The position numbers were made by a program, and so were the translations under genes. This document shows positions 13,061 to 26,700 of a stretch of 64,000 nt of DNA, piece by piece. How positions within the stretch are numbered: position 1 is the stretch's first letter; the number at the start of each line of letters is the position of its first letter. Below the pieces are notes generated by a model. That model made no database searches and had not been told where the DNA came from. It saw only the letters and a list, made by a program, of their open reading frames with translations. The DNA is taken from assembly GCA_033439265.1 (NCBI GenBank), contig JAVTVX010000013.1, positions 16,038,500 through 16,102,499 on the forward strand, in the 5' to 3' direction. The DNA comes from Dillenia suffruticosa. Its lineage: Eukaryota; Streptophyta; Magnoliopsida; Dilleniales; Dilleniaceae.

Positions 13061-14716
13061 ATGAATTTATTAATCGTATATATCCAAATTGTAATAAGGT
13101 AGGGCTTGATGTCGAACAAATCTCCCGCAGATAACATAAAACATATTCTAAGGTAGGGCTTGCTCCTCACCTTTCTTTTACAAGTTTACATAGTCCAAAA
13201 GATGAAGAAGAGAAGTGTGCAAAGCAACAAACTAACTTGAAGCACAAAAAATGAGAATGAGAAGATGTCCTGCAATGGTTGGTTTAAAGGTAACACGTAT
13301 CCCTCAAAATTCAGTGCAAACATTGACGCATCATCTCTTCATCATTTTTTGTATCTCAACTAACAATCAATGACCTAAAAATTCCATCGTTGGGTAAAGA
13401 GAGACTGGCAGATTATGCTATATGGCGAAAGTATAGAGAATTTGATAAGTTTTTTCACAGACAATGACAAACTGAAAAGACACCTAAAGAACACAATTCA
13501 TTTTGGTTGAATGAGATGGGTAACTACACACCAACATTCTGATATGATTTACAAGTCTACATTGAATGGAGGGGGGTAGAGAGAGAGAGGATATTTTGAA
13601 AACTCTCTCATTGCAATCATATTTCCACACGTAGCACGTGACATGAATGTGTTCAGGTCGTTGCGGACCTTTAAGAGCCATTGCTTGCTATGTTGGACGC
13701 GTTCACGGTAAAAATTTGGCGTCATTCTACGTTGCATGTATCAGGTTGGATTCCATAACATGTTCTAGCATGGACTGATTTTTCTTGTCATTGGGTAAGG
13801 CGAAACAAGTTATGGTTTGTGAAGACATGCACACGAGAGAGAGAGAGAATTTTATTGTAGGTTGAGCTCATTCATACAACGGCAATCCTATAAATGTTGA
13901 AAAAGATCCCTGGGTTGAACATTTCTGGAGTTGGGTTCATTTTCACCCGCACCGACTGCGTAGTTATGCCCTTTTTAAGATATTGCAAAACAATTTTGGC
14001 ACATATTCCGCGTCCTCATGCCAAATCAAATATCTTCCATGCATTGGGTATTGTAAATTTCCTCCGGATTAGGATTATTACAAACCACCAACTCAATTTA
14101 GTTACAGCTTGGCTGAAGATATAGCCATGGCCCTGCTCATGAGGACCCAAGCTTGCTTAATTTACAAATTCGAAGGCTAGTTGATAGAGTTGACACGACA
14201 CTATATTGTCATGTTATTTTAATTAAAAAAAAATCCAAATTACACAGGTAAATCAGTAAATATACATATGAGTCTGGGAGCTTCGGCTGTCGACAATCTT
14301 TTCTCCACTGTGCTGCCTTTTTTAGGCTTTTAACCAAGCTTGATCAAGCACCGCCAACTAGAATATAGTTACCATATGGATTTTAGTTTACATAAAACGC
14401 AATCAAATACAAGTGAGTATGCACTCTTTTTCAATTTGTTTCTACGTATCGGATATGAGGCACAAATGCTAATAACACAACCATTAAACATGCATGCAGC
14501 ACTGCAGAATATATGGATTTAAGCACCAGAATTTAAGTTCGTACAAAATTTAAATATATAGCAATTACTGCAAAATACAAAAAAAAAATGGCCAAAAAGA
14601 AAGCCTCGCTACTCGCACTTGCTAATAAGCATACATCTAAAAGATCAAGAGTATGCTTGTTCAAATATGCCAGATTAAATAACCGATCGAGTATATCTGT
14701 TTCTGCTTGTCAGGTT
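13061..14716. other. spacer downstream of the CPL4 stop codon
   Basis: No independent gene supported. The first few hundred bases to the left of 14717 would hold the CPL4 3' UTR on the minus strand. Several short frames here have no exon structure or domain. Confidence 0.5.
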
Positions 14717-17700
14717 TTAGATCTTACTGTCAAAACTGCTGGGAGGGGCAGATGACGACTCTTGATTCTTAAGCTGGGAGACTGGGAAATTCTCTTCGGG
14801 TTGCCTATGCCAAAAGTAGTTTGTGGCTTCTAGCCAACCTGGATGGACCAAGAATGTCTTCTGCTTTACAGCCCACTTGGACTTCTCAGTCCCTGTATCC
14901 ATTGCAACGACATGTGTCACCGATTCATCCACTTCAGTAGCACACGATGCTCCCAACTGCTCTGCCATTTTCCACAGTTGGTGGCTCTGGGGAGGAAACT
15001 TGTTCGGAAAAACACGACTGAAGACAATTTTACAACCTTTAAGGATTTCCTTTCGAATGGATTTAAGTATCTGCAGAGATAAAGAAAAGGTAATATATCA
15101 TTTTCCATCAACTCCAAGATATCTCCTTGCCGAAAGCTAACTTATTATAAACACCAGTAAATCACCCTAGAGAACATCAATTTAAGTACAAGGAATGTGG
15201 ACATGACATAATATTGTAAAGCATCTAGCAGCTGATGTACTAGGTGTTAAAGTGAGTGTTGCTAACTATTGTTTCCAGCGCTTGCTACAAATAGAAATAA
15301 TAGCATTAGATTCATCTTCTCACGTCTTGGTCCAAAAATTTTTATAATATCATTAAGGAAAAATAAAGAATCTAAAGAAACAAATGCAGAAAGCTTATGG
15401 AGTTGTTTGAAGGTGAAGTTGGCATGGGCATAATGCAAAAAATAAAAAATGGGGGAAAATCAAATGTAGGGTGCAAAGATGCTTACGAGTTGTCAATCTC
15501 AAGCTCTTCCCCAACAATCATTTGCAAACAGAGCAAGGACTTATGAGAGATATTAAAGTAAAAAATTTCAAGGTAAGAGTGGGGTAGTAACAATCCAACA
15601 TGATTCAAAAATGTAAAATGAAATTGTTGCAGTTGTAGCCAAATTATTTATCAAATGCTAATTTATAACCGCACTGACAATATGATTTACCCAGCAGTTC
15701 AGGTCGGCTTGCTGTAGGAACTTGATTATAAAAACTTATGGAGTTGAGGAAACTAAAGATCTCATGGATTGAAAAATAAACAAAACAATCATGTTAATTT
15801 TTGGAAAGTATTCGATGACAGAAAATTTTCAAATTTTTGAAAGAAAATTTGAGACAAGCTGCACTGCATCATATAAGAAAGCATATATGAACGCAGACTG
15901 TCTGCCCCTTTCAGCATCCGATTCTCTATTATCTATATCGTATTGATTAGTATGATTTTTCTACCAATGTTAAACAATAACTTTTAAATTTAATATTCTA
16001 GCCTAAAACATTTTATAATTATAAAAATACCTTAATATAAAATGAAAACAAATCTTTAGATCTTGTTATGGTAAAATCTCAATAAATTAGGAAAGTTGTT
16101 TACCCCTAAAGCTTAAATCATCACCATACCTACAGCTAATGCTTCATAGCATAAGTGTCAAGTTAGAAATAATATATTTAAGCCCTGCTTATTTTCTAAA
16201 TAAGCAGAGTTTTAAAGTCTGAGCAAGAGTAATCGGTTTTAAACTTTTTTTTTTAATAATTCATCTAATTAATTAAATGAATTAAACCATAAACAATTGC
16301 ATCTAATTAATTAAGTCATCGGGCATTAAACATTCTTCGAATTAACTTGAATATGCTGGACCAGTGTGGAACATTTGTTCATTTTCATAATTCATTTAAT
16401 TATTCAAGTTTCATCGTGCCAAGGCATTTCTTGAATTTGGATCATTTGTCAACTAAGTAATAGTTAACTCGGTTGTTTAGCATAATAAAGCTCCATATGG
16501 CAGGTTATGGAGAGATAATTTTGGTTTAAAATTATCATTCTAGAATAGATTGTGACTCCTCTCCGAGGGAGAAAAAAAATGTATCATTTAAAATTAGTAT
16601 TTTTGTATTTACCATTACAAAAGATTTGTTTCCATTTTATACTAGGGTACTTTAAAAAGTTTAGACCAGAATATTAGACTTAGTATTGCTTAAAATTGAT
16701 AGGAAAATCATACTTACCAATAAACTGAAGGGATAGAGAAAGGGACATTGAAACGGAGCAGATGATCAGGTTCAATATATATATATTTGAATGAAAAGAA
16801 AACTGGAAAAAGAAATAATCGTCCAACCTCTACTTTTTCATGAAAATCAGTAACAAATCAAATCATAGAGCTTTAAATTGTTGGTTTCAAGGAAAAATAC
16901 AATGTTGAGATCGTAAGAGGTTTGGACCAAGTAGAGAGAACTCATCATCAAAGAATAGGGGTAAAGAAGTTGGTAGTGAAGATATTTTGTTTGTTACAAC
17001 AGTAGAAGACAATTATGTTTGATATTTTGACAGCTATCCTAGTTTTATAGAGATAATACAAAAAGTCCATATTTTGTTTGTTACAACAGTAGAAGACAAT
17101 TGTGTTTGATATTTTGACAGCTATCCTAGTTTTATAGAGATAATTACATAAGAGTCCTAAACTTTTTACCCATTTTTCAATTTGGTATTAAATGTTTAAA
17201 ATTTTCCTATTGAGCCCTAAACATTTAGAATTGGTTACAATTTTGGTCCAATGACAGAATTACTCGGGGACCGTACACTCAGATGTTAAATATTAAAAAA
17301 AAAAGGAAACTAGCGGTATCCTACATGGCATTGACATGGTTGCCACAACAATATTTATATACCAACCGTACAAGTGCTCCCAAATGTTTCAAAGTCAAAC
17401 ACATTCATCCCTTCATCCCTTCCCAAATCAAACTTTCAAAGTCAACACAAAATTGAAAAAGTAAAAACCCAATTTAGAGAAGAAGGGGACCAAAATAATT
17501 GCTAACCCAATCGGAGTTTTTACTGGTGGGGAAGGAGACTGAAATGATTCATGAGGAAGGAGACCAAAATGATGTCAATTCCGGGGGCCAACAAACGGAA
17601 CTTTGAGGTGATTGTGATGAAAAAGGAAGAAGAGTGTGAGGTGTAGGAGGGTATTGGAGATGAAGAGAGTGATGGAAGGGAGAACAGAGCTTAGAGGAAT

Positions 17701-20700
17701 CTAGAGCCAAAGTGAAGGATTTCAACCAAGTCCATCTCTCCTATATTTCGCAATAGCAATTTCAACAACTACAACCAAAAGCATATTAATAGTCTCTCTC
17801 TCTCACATACACACACACAAAATCATACATCTATGACTAAAGAAGAAGAAAGAGAGAAGTGATGACACTAAAGCCCCAAGTGGTGTTTGGCCATCGGAAG
17901 ACTAAAGTGAAAGAAAGAGGAAATATACATATGATGAAGTTAGTATTTTTAAACTGAAGCCTTGAGAAATTCAGATAAGTCCCAAAATATTTGGGAGCAC
18001 TTTGGCATATAAATGTTGACATGGCAGCCATATCAATGCCACATAGGATGCCACGAGGATCACTTAATGGTTGAGGGCACTACCCATGTCGTGGAACTAA
18101 AATTATAATCAAAGTTGAAACATTTAAAATTTAATAGGAAAGATTTATAGGTTAGGACAGAATCAAAAAATGGATAAAATGAACAGGCATAGATTGCTCA
18201 GAAGATATTAAGTTGTATAAAGGGCTTCAAGGGAAAGCTACCCAAAAGGAAATTACAAAGCTAGAAGCTCAATGCAAATCCAGAAAAAGCTACATCCAGG
18301 TCCATTAGAGTCTCTAGAAACCCAAAAAAGAAAGGAAGATAACCCTTAGATGACGTCTCTAACCTCAAAAGCTCTAAAATTTGGTTCTCACCAAACTGGC
18401 CAAAAAATAGACAAAGAAACCAATGCCAAAAGACATCTCTTTGCCTCATGCGTAGTCAGATATGACCAAGTATAAATTTCATCTTCAACACTTCCCGCCA
18501 CCTCCCAAAAACAGTCAAGAAAACCCAACACCATATTCCACAACTCCCTCACACACGGGCAATGTAATAAAAGATGACGGACAAACTCAGCCTCAGATTT
18601 GCACATAAAACATCTTTCCACAAGAAACTGTCCCCTCATTTGCAAGTTATCCAAGGTAAGAATTCTCTCCCACACTACCTCCCTCCCAAAAAAAAAAGAA
18701 ACCCAAAGGGGAGCCTTTACCTTCCAAATCCCTCTCCAAGGAAAATGAAAGTGGCCAGCTCTTGCAGCTCCAGCATGTAAAAGAGAGAAATAATTTCACA
18801 ATAAACAGCCCATCCTTCTGCCCTTCCACAAAATTGAATCGACTGTTGTAATATCCAATTTCTGATGTTGTAAAAAAGAAAAAGAATTCAAACACTTTCG
18901 ACAACTCCCTATTATTCACATAGCGCAAAAAAGCAACATCCCAATGTAAAGAACTATCATCCAACACATTGAAACAATCACCAACTACACCTTCCTTCAA
19001 ACGAGCCAGCCTATAGATATCAGGAAATTGAGCCCTCAATATCAATTCGCCAGACCAAACATCCTGCCAAAAAAGAACCCGATCCCTCTTTCCAACTCTA
19101 AAATGAACAAATGGAAAAAATCTCTGTCCAACCCTTACTAACTGCTGGGAGCCCTACTAAACTTGGTTTTGCACCCAAAACCCTCCCCAGGAGGTCACAT
19201 ACTGTTAGGGAAGTAACCGTAAAGGCATAAAAACTGTTAGAGGAAGTTAGAAGGGTAACAATTTACTGTTGAGGGAATATTGGGTGGTTAGAAGGGAACT
19301 TAGGCTATAAATAAGATATGAAGGGAAGCAGGAAGGGGGCGGGAAAAAAGAAGATAGCTTCAGCTATAGTGAGGGCAGTCTACTTAGAGACTGAATTGGG
19401 CAGTCTACTCTTAGAGAGTGACTGAATTTCTTTTTCTTCTTTTATGTGTTGTAATGCTCTTTTAGAGCCATCAATCGAAGGAAGTCACTGATCTTCCAAA
19501 ATTTCTAACTTCCTGCTTTCTCCATTTCTAATAATTGGTCCGACCTGCTTTCTGGATTCGATTGATGGCTCTAAAAGAGCATTACAACACAGAAAAGAAG
19601 AAAAAGAAATCCAGTCACTATCGAAGAGTAGACTGTCCAATTCAGTCTATAAGTAAACTACCCTCACTATAGCTGAAGCTATCTTCCTTTTTCCCTCCCC
19701 CTTCCCGCTTCCCTTCGTATCTTATTTATAGCCTAAGTTCCATTCTAACCACCCAATATTTCCTCAACAGCAAATTGTTACCCTTCTAACTTCCACTAAC
19801 AACTTTTACGGTTACTTCCCTAACATTGCCCCCTGCTGAAACTTCAGCCTTGTCCTCAAGGCTGTAGCCCGGAAATTAGCCCATAAAATCTGGAAGGTCC
19901 AGCGTTCCTCCCTTCCAGCGGACCAGTACCTGTTCTCTTACTTTCTAACGAATGTCCAAATGGTATCGCAAATCCTCTACAACTGTCTTTGCTTGCGTCT
20001 TCGTCATTCGATGGAACCTCATCCTTGCCCAGAATGATCGCACGCAAGCTCTTGTTTGGGCAATTATGGAGAGGATGGAATGGTGGGCGTTGCATGTGGT
20101 TGCAGAGGAGGAAGGGGTGAAGATGATCGCTGAGCTTGAAGATTGTCTTGATTTGGGGGCGGGTTAAAAGAAAAATGGTTCCGATTTGCGGGTGGAAGTA
20201 AGTTTCGGATCCTCCAGAGGTCGGGTTGGACCCGCTCCATTTTCATGACCTGACAGAGAAGCGGGCCCCGTCATCATTACCCGGTAGTAGCCCCGTTATA
20301 AAGTAGCCATTCTCTCATTCAATTTCCCAAGCAAGCTTCATCGTCTGGAAGAGCGAGAAAGCTTCGTGGGAGCGAATTTGAACTCTGATCTCGTCCTTGA
20401 GGCTATTGAGGAAGAGACCTAAAAGGATCGAAGAGTTCAAGCCCTTGATGAGTGTAGCCCTAGTGATGAATTCATCGATGTAAGCGTCGATAGTCCCCGT
20501 TTGCTTTGTAGATGCTAGAGTTTCGAAGGGATTCGTCGATAATCCGCCTCCAAAGTGATCGAAGAGCTCAGAAGTTAATTCGGACCAGGAGATCAATTGA
20601 TTTTGAGAGAAGAGCCATTGAACCCAGTGACGTGCTGGTCCATCCATGGAGACCATCGCCATTGCCACTTTCAACTCATCGCTGACGCGATTGATAGTGA

Positions 20701-23700
20701 AGATTTGTTCTGCACGAGCAACCCATGCGGCTGGGTCATGACCATCAAAACAGGGAAAATCAAGTCAACGCATAGTAAGTTGAAAGTCGTCGATTGCTGG
20801 GACCTTAAACGGGGGTGGAGTTTGAGTGTGTTCCCGGAATGGGAATGGAGCCGATGTTGAGAGAAGGGTCTCCGTGAACCTTGTTGAGGGTTGTTGTCGA
20901 AGATACCGCTTCATCGCAGCCCTCATTTTTTTGACGAAGTAGGGCGGCAACCAGTTCCTCCAAGGACTGCAGACTGTCCAATTTCGAGCGCCGGTGGTTC
21001 ATCTCCTCTATCAACATCGTGACGCTCTTCCCGATTTCGGCAATTCTCTTCTCCAAGGTATCCAATCTCGTTTCCATTCGCTTTTGAGTCATGAATCGGA
21101 TGTAGGACGTAAGAGAGAAAAAAAAATGAAGAGAGGGGAACAGAGAGGAGCAGGGGAAGAGAAGGCAGGTCGAACCAATTGTTAGGAATGGAGAAAGCAG
21201 GGAGCTAGAAATTTTGGAAGATTAGTGACTTCCTTTGATTGATGGTTCTAAAAGAGCATTACAACACAGAAAGAAAAAAAAGAAATTCAGTCACTCTCTA
21301 AGAGTAGACTGCCCAATTCAGTCTCTCACTATAGCTAAAGCTATCTTCTTTTTTCCCTCCCCCTTCCCGCTTCCCTTCATATCTTATTTATAGCCTAAGT
21401 TCCCTTCTAACCACTCAATATTCCCTCAACAGTAAATTGTTACCCTTCTAACTTCCTCTAACAGCTTTTATGCCTTTACGGTTATTTCCCTAACACATAC
21501 TCAAATGATATTCTTATAGTTAGGAATTTGTAAAACATCTCAAGAAAAAAGTGTTCTAAATCATTTCTAATGGAGCTAAAAAAGAAAAACATTCACCATG
21601 TTTAGGATCTTCCAGAATCCAAAGATTTGCTTTGTGCCGCACAACTGGAAGAGGATACCATTGAGTTTTACCAAAGGGCAAGAAGTTCAATGGGAGAGAA
21701 CAACAATCGCTCATTCAATGGCAAGAAATTCATCTAAAAATACAGTTACAAGAAAACATGAAACCTAAAAGCAGAAAACATAATAACCCAAGGTTCTTCA
21801 GTTTTAAAGTTCAACGAGTTTCAGAGGTGTTCAGCCAGAGTTAAAAGTTTATTGTATGACTAGAATTTGCTGTAGCTGAGTACAATAACGATGATTCTTC
21901 CATAAGGAAAGAGAATCTATAATTTAGTTTCTGAGCATCTTCATGGTTAATAAAATCAGAATTCAGAATGGGAATAGTGAAACTCCAACATGATTCAAAA
22001 CTACAATTCAGAACCAAGAAGGAAGGAATATCCCTTAGCAGACCGTGACAAGCTATAGATGGCGAAGATCAAAAGAATGGTATCTAAATTATAATCTTCC
22101 AGAAGAAATTACCTTTCTTTGTTTTTCATAAGCAAGAGATTACCTTTCTTACATCTCTGTCACCATGAGTATTCCCAAGCTCCTATAAAGATTTCCAAAA
22201 TTAATAAACAAATCCTGGAATGATTAGAGAAATAAGGTGTTGACATGATAATATATAGGAAAATGAACATACCATGCCAAAATACATGCTGTAAACCTGC
22301 TTCAGTACATTCAGAATGGTTGCAAGAGCACCATCAGGCTCACTTTCGTCGCTCTTTAACTCAGAAAGAGACTTGCAATTGAAGCCAAACTGTTGACAAC
22401 TTGAAGCAAAATAGTGATATCTTTCCATCAATATCAAATTCTCCCTGTGTCTCTGCCATACCTGCAAACATTTTCTAGTTAGGCCCTTGAGACCAAAAGT
22501 AAAGTTGTCACATTAACTGATCTGTTATAACTATAATTGTTGCTCACAAATTCTACTTTTGTAACAGGACATACACTAGCAAACCAACCATCCGCTTACC
22601 CTTTTTTCCTCGATTTCATTTTCCTCATTCAAGTCAAGTAGAACTAAGAAGACTCTTCATCCTTTAATTCTACCTAGCTTTTCTTTGGGGGTTGGAGAAT
22701 AAAAAGAGACATTCAAGGACGCTAATGAAGAAACCTGTAAAGGAGCCTACATAAACCTTAGAATACAATAACTCAAAAATAATTAGAGGAATGTCTCAAT
22801 TTCATAAGAATCTCTCTAGTTCCCCTTAAACCAAGAAAAAATGCTCTAGAAGGATCAAACCATAACCTTGCTTATGGCAATACAACAACTCACACCGCCC
22901 AAGAGCCCACTAACCACAACTCTCCAGGCACGGGCTGAAAACTATAGGGCTTGGATAAGCCCACAGGGTCGGGTCAGGCAAAAAAATGTTTGACCTCAAT
23001 TTAAGCCTTGAGGTTCTGTGTTTCGTACAGAATAAGCCAGTGATCAATTGCTTCTTCTGCGAATAGAACCTTGATACTGAAAAACTGTTAAAGATCTCCC
23101 TTGAATTTTAAGTTATTAACAAAGAACTTCCTCCACTAGCTTTGTTAACAGCTAAATGCATGTGCAATGCCCCTAACGATCATATTGCTACAAATCTCTG
23201 ACTTATTGACAAAATTTCAAATTGATTACATATGAATCTCTTTTATTTGCAGCAAATTACAAAACTTTAAAAATGATCTTTACAACTCAATTTTGTGATT
23301 CATGTATGATATCACTTGAATGACTGTATGTGCATCTGACAATGTTTTTTATCTTAAAATTCAACAAAAAACATCCAGAGCTAAAAGTCTTCACAACCAG
23401 GGATGCTTTCCACTTTTTAAAATTGTAGGGTGCTATTTGCAAAAGAACCAAGGCACAAGGGTTTTTTTGCACTGTGTAGCATTTTCTATATTCAAACAAT
23501 GATAAACAGACTTTGAAAAGCTCCAACAGAAGTCAATGGCCTAATGGTAAGAAGCCCATCCAAAATCCTACTTTTTTAGTCTTAAATGCTGTTATTTGAA
23601 AATAACAGACCATATGAAGCTTGCTGTATTACAGGAGAATCAGCCTCTTGGTTGTTCTCGCTGTCCATATCAGCCACTGCATTACCATTATCTATTGGAA

Positions 23701-26700
23701 AATATGGGCAGCAAAGGTCATTTAACAAATCAACCACTAGTTAAGTTAAGGAAAGGTGATTTATGCTTCTATTTGGACTCACGCATTAAGAGTCCTCAGA
23801 AGTCAAACTCTAGAAAACTTGAAGAGGGACCGTAAAAGGTCCTATTTAGTTCTTTGCTTTTTCTGTTTCTCGTCCCTAAGGATTTTTCATCCACTGAGGC
23901 TTATGTATTCTTTCTACTCGTCTATAATATAAGTTGGTTTTTCTAATGAAAAAGATTATATCAGAGCAAATATAAGCAGGATCAAAAACAAAGAAAGTGG
24001 GATATATAGTAATTTTAAAATAACTCCATACATGTTTATTAGTAACAGTAATGACAAGAATGCATACATTTTCTGTGTCATCCAAGATTATGACGGCACT
24101 TTCTTGGCCCAGCACAATATCAAGGCCCTTTTGGTGTTTTTGGGTACAATCAACTTGTGATATCACTCTGGAACTGAAGTACACTCCGCCGGGGTCAAGC
24201 AGCCGTGACATTTCTGCTGCATATAATGGTTCACCCATTGTGTAGATATACATCTCAAACATCTTATTTGCTTCTTTCAAGAATGAGTAAACAAAGGGTC
24301 TCAGCTTGGTGAACATTTGCATATAGTCCAATCTGAATAGGCTACCTTCAACAAAATCAAGATTTTGAACTTTGTTTATTACTTGGCAAAGCACATCATT
24401 AGAAGTATGTTGATGGAAATATTACTAAAGCAACATTGTGGACATGAATTCAAGAAGAAAATGATTTTAATTCACATTTGCAAACAGGAATAACCTTTTA
24501 GTTATTACTAGTAGCAGCTTATACAACATAATGGCATGGATTGATCTTTTAACTACCAAACAGCATTTAGCATTCAAGAACCAGCATAAAATGTTGATAA
24601 TTGGATAAAACTTGCTTAGTAAACAATAAATGTTGTATAATATAAGGTTTGAAAATTCTCCCTTGGCCCCCATCATACCACCTCCCTCTAAAATTGGAAA
24701 GGGGTCATCGGCCACTCAGAGAGTTGAAATCAACAATGTATCTTTTGTGTGTGTGTGTGTGTGCCCGCCTGCCTTTCCTCGTATAGGGTGAATCAAAATA
24801 GAAGTTTAAGGAGCATTAATCACTAAAATTAATTGTATCACTCCATTAAGTTGGTTGCTTTGTAACATCTCCTTAAAAGATGGATTGTTATTTCAAAAGA
24901 AATAGAAAAGATCACAGAATCATTACACTCTTGCAAAATCTAAAATATCTGATAAACACTTCAAGATTGCAAACATATAATTTAGAATAGGTCCCAAACC
25001 TCCATAATTCATAGAAAAGTAACAAACTCACTGCTCTTTATTAGGAAACTGATTTAGATAAGTTGGTTTGACAATTGAACTATAAGCCTTGCAGCCTTGA
25101 TCCTCTCTCCCTCACATGCGGCCTTGTTTCCCCTCTCTCTCCCTAACTTACATGCGGCCTTGTTTCCCCTCTCTTTCTGTTATTCTCATGACCCAATTCT
25201 TTATAAAAACACTTTTAGCAGGTCAATAGTGGCTTTTACTTACCAACATTGCGGCCGTTATTTCTTTGCTGGCTAGTTTGTTCTCATTTGAAGTTCTCAC
25301 TGTTCCTATTAATTTTTACATTTAAGACAATTGTGTACTATGCTGTTTAAGAACGGCTGCAGTTACAACCTCTTTACTCCACCAATGCCTTCTATTTTGA
25401 ATTGAGTTCTCACTGAAAAATCTCCAAGGACCTAGGTATGCCCACCATCATTTTCATCAAGGTTATCACCATTTGAATTTCATCAAGTTGCTTCCACTAC
25501 TCTGAATTTTTTTTTTTTTTTTTTTTTTATACATCTAGTTACCGGTTACCACAAACCAGGTTCAAAAAGGAAATATATCTATCCAAAACAAGGAAATACA
25601 TCTATCTTCTCATCTTCCAAAACAGGGAGAGAAAAAAAAAAAAAAAAAAAAAAAAAAACAGAAGAAAAAGATAATGCACTCCAGTAACTATATCATTCTT
25701 ATAAACATTATATGGGCTATATTCCTTACACTCCTCTAATGATCCTCCCTTAAGACATCATGTTTGTCAACAAATATTTTTGGTCCTACAAATTTAAGAT
25801 GAGATTTAGACAAAGAATTCCATGAGCCAGTTTCCAGATATCGTATCCAACACAATCGTAACTAGTAATATTCTAACATGCCAAACACTAATTCTTCAAA
25901 TTGACATTGATCCAACCCGTTCATGAATCTTGCTTAACCTATTTGAACTGAATGAACCATGTCTGATAATCCAAACGCCTGGACACCCAACCCCTTGTCA
26001 TGCTCCACAACTAAAAAAAGAAAAAAAAGAAAAAAAGGTAAGGAATTGCCCTGCCTCGCCTTGGAATTCTGAAAAATTCGTAATATCACTCAATATATCA
26101 ACAAACCCATTTCCAGCCAAATATCTTTTCTCAAGTAGGCATTATACGCCTTCTATCCTCCAATAATGGTATCCACCATCTAACTAGCAGCACAAACTGC
26201 AGCCTTAGATACATCACACACAAACAATATAGCAAATACCCACCCATTATACCCTAATTTAAGCTTGCCTGCCAAGTACCAACCACATTGTCATCCACAC
26301 TTGAATGGCCTTTCCACATGAAAAACCAATTTATAATCTTTCCAAGGTTGTGCTTTCTTTCACAGAGTTTAGTGTGATGGTAATACTGCATAAGTAAGCC
26401 AGATATTCATCACCATGGCAGACCATGTAAAAGAGAAAGAAAGAAAAAAGGATATATTCATAAAAGCATCTTTTAAAAGATATGCATGGGACCAGAGGCC
26501 TGGTCTCCATTTTAACAAATAACTATCACAATCTCTACATTGTTAAAGAGCCTTTCTGGGTGTGTCTACTCCTTAACCAGGATTTCCACATTAACTCTTG
26601 TCACAAACATTTTATAGTCCTAAGTAATGTCTTGATGTCCTCTTTTCAATTTTTCTTCTTGACATTACCAGAACTCCCACTTCATTCTCTCCAATGAAAT

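Larger units (their letters stand above)
19198..21500. mobile_element. inverted-LTR Ty3/gypsy (chromovirus-type) element with CATAC target duplication
   Basis: The whole block 19203-21495 is flanked by CATAC at 19198-19202 and 21496-21500. Its left end is an LTR in plus orientation (19203-19533). Its right end is the same LTR in minus orientation (21180-21495), so both outer termini are the LTR start tgttaggg. Inside, on the minus strand from right to left: primer-binding site, gag, a degenerate integrase/chromodomain tail, a polypurine tract and a second, truncated minus LTR (about 19555-19825). Protease, reverse transcriptase and most of integrase are missing. It lies in CPL4 intron 7. Confidence 0.8.
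15071..22152 (-). other. CPL4 intron 7, 7.1 kb, transposon-filled
   Basis: Bounded by donor GT at 22152-22151 and acceptor CTGCAG ending at 15071. It separates the 30 nt exon 7 from the BRCT exon. From left to right it holds unremarkable sequence (15100-16980), a 75 bp duplication, a MULE-like long inverted repeat, a LINE fragment and an inverted-LTR gypsy element. The other CPL4 introns are about 1003, 1320, 87, 2790, 1606 and 90 bp. Confidence 0.85.

Noticed and set aside
14823-15140. Plus-strand frames opposite the BRCT exon
   Set aside because: Shadows of the CPL4 last exon, whose minus-strand frame has the recognised domain and splice sites.
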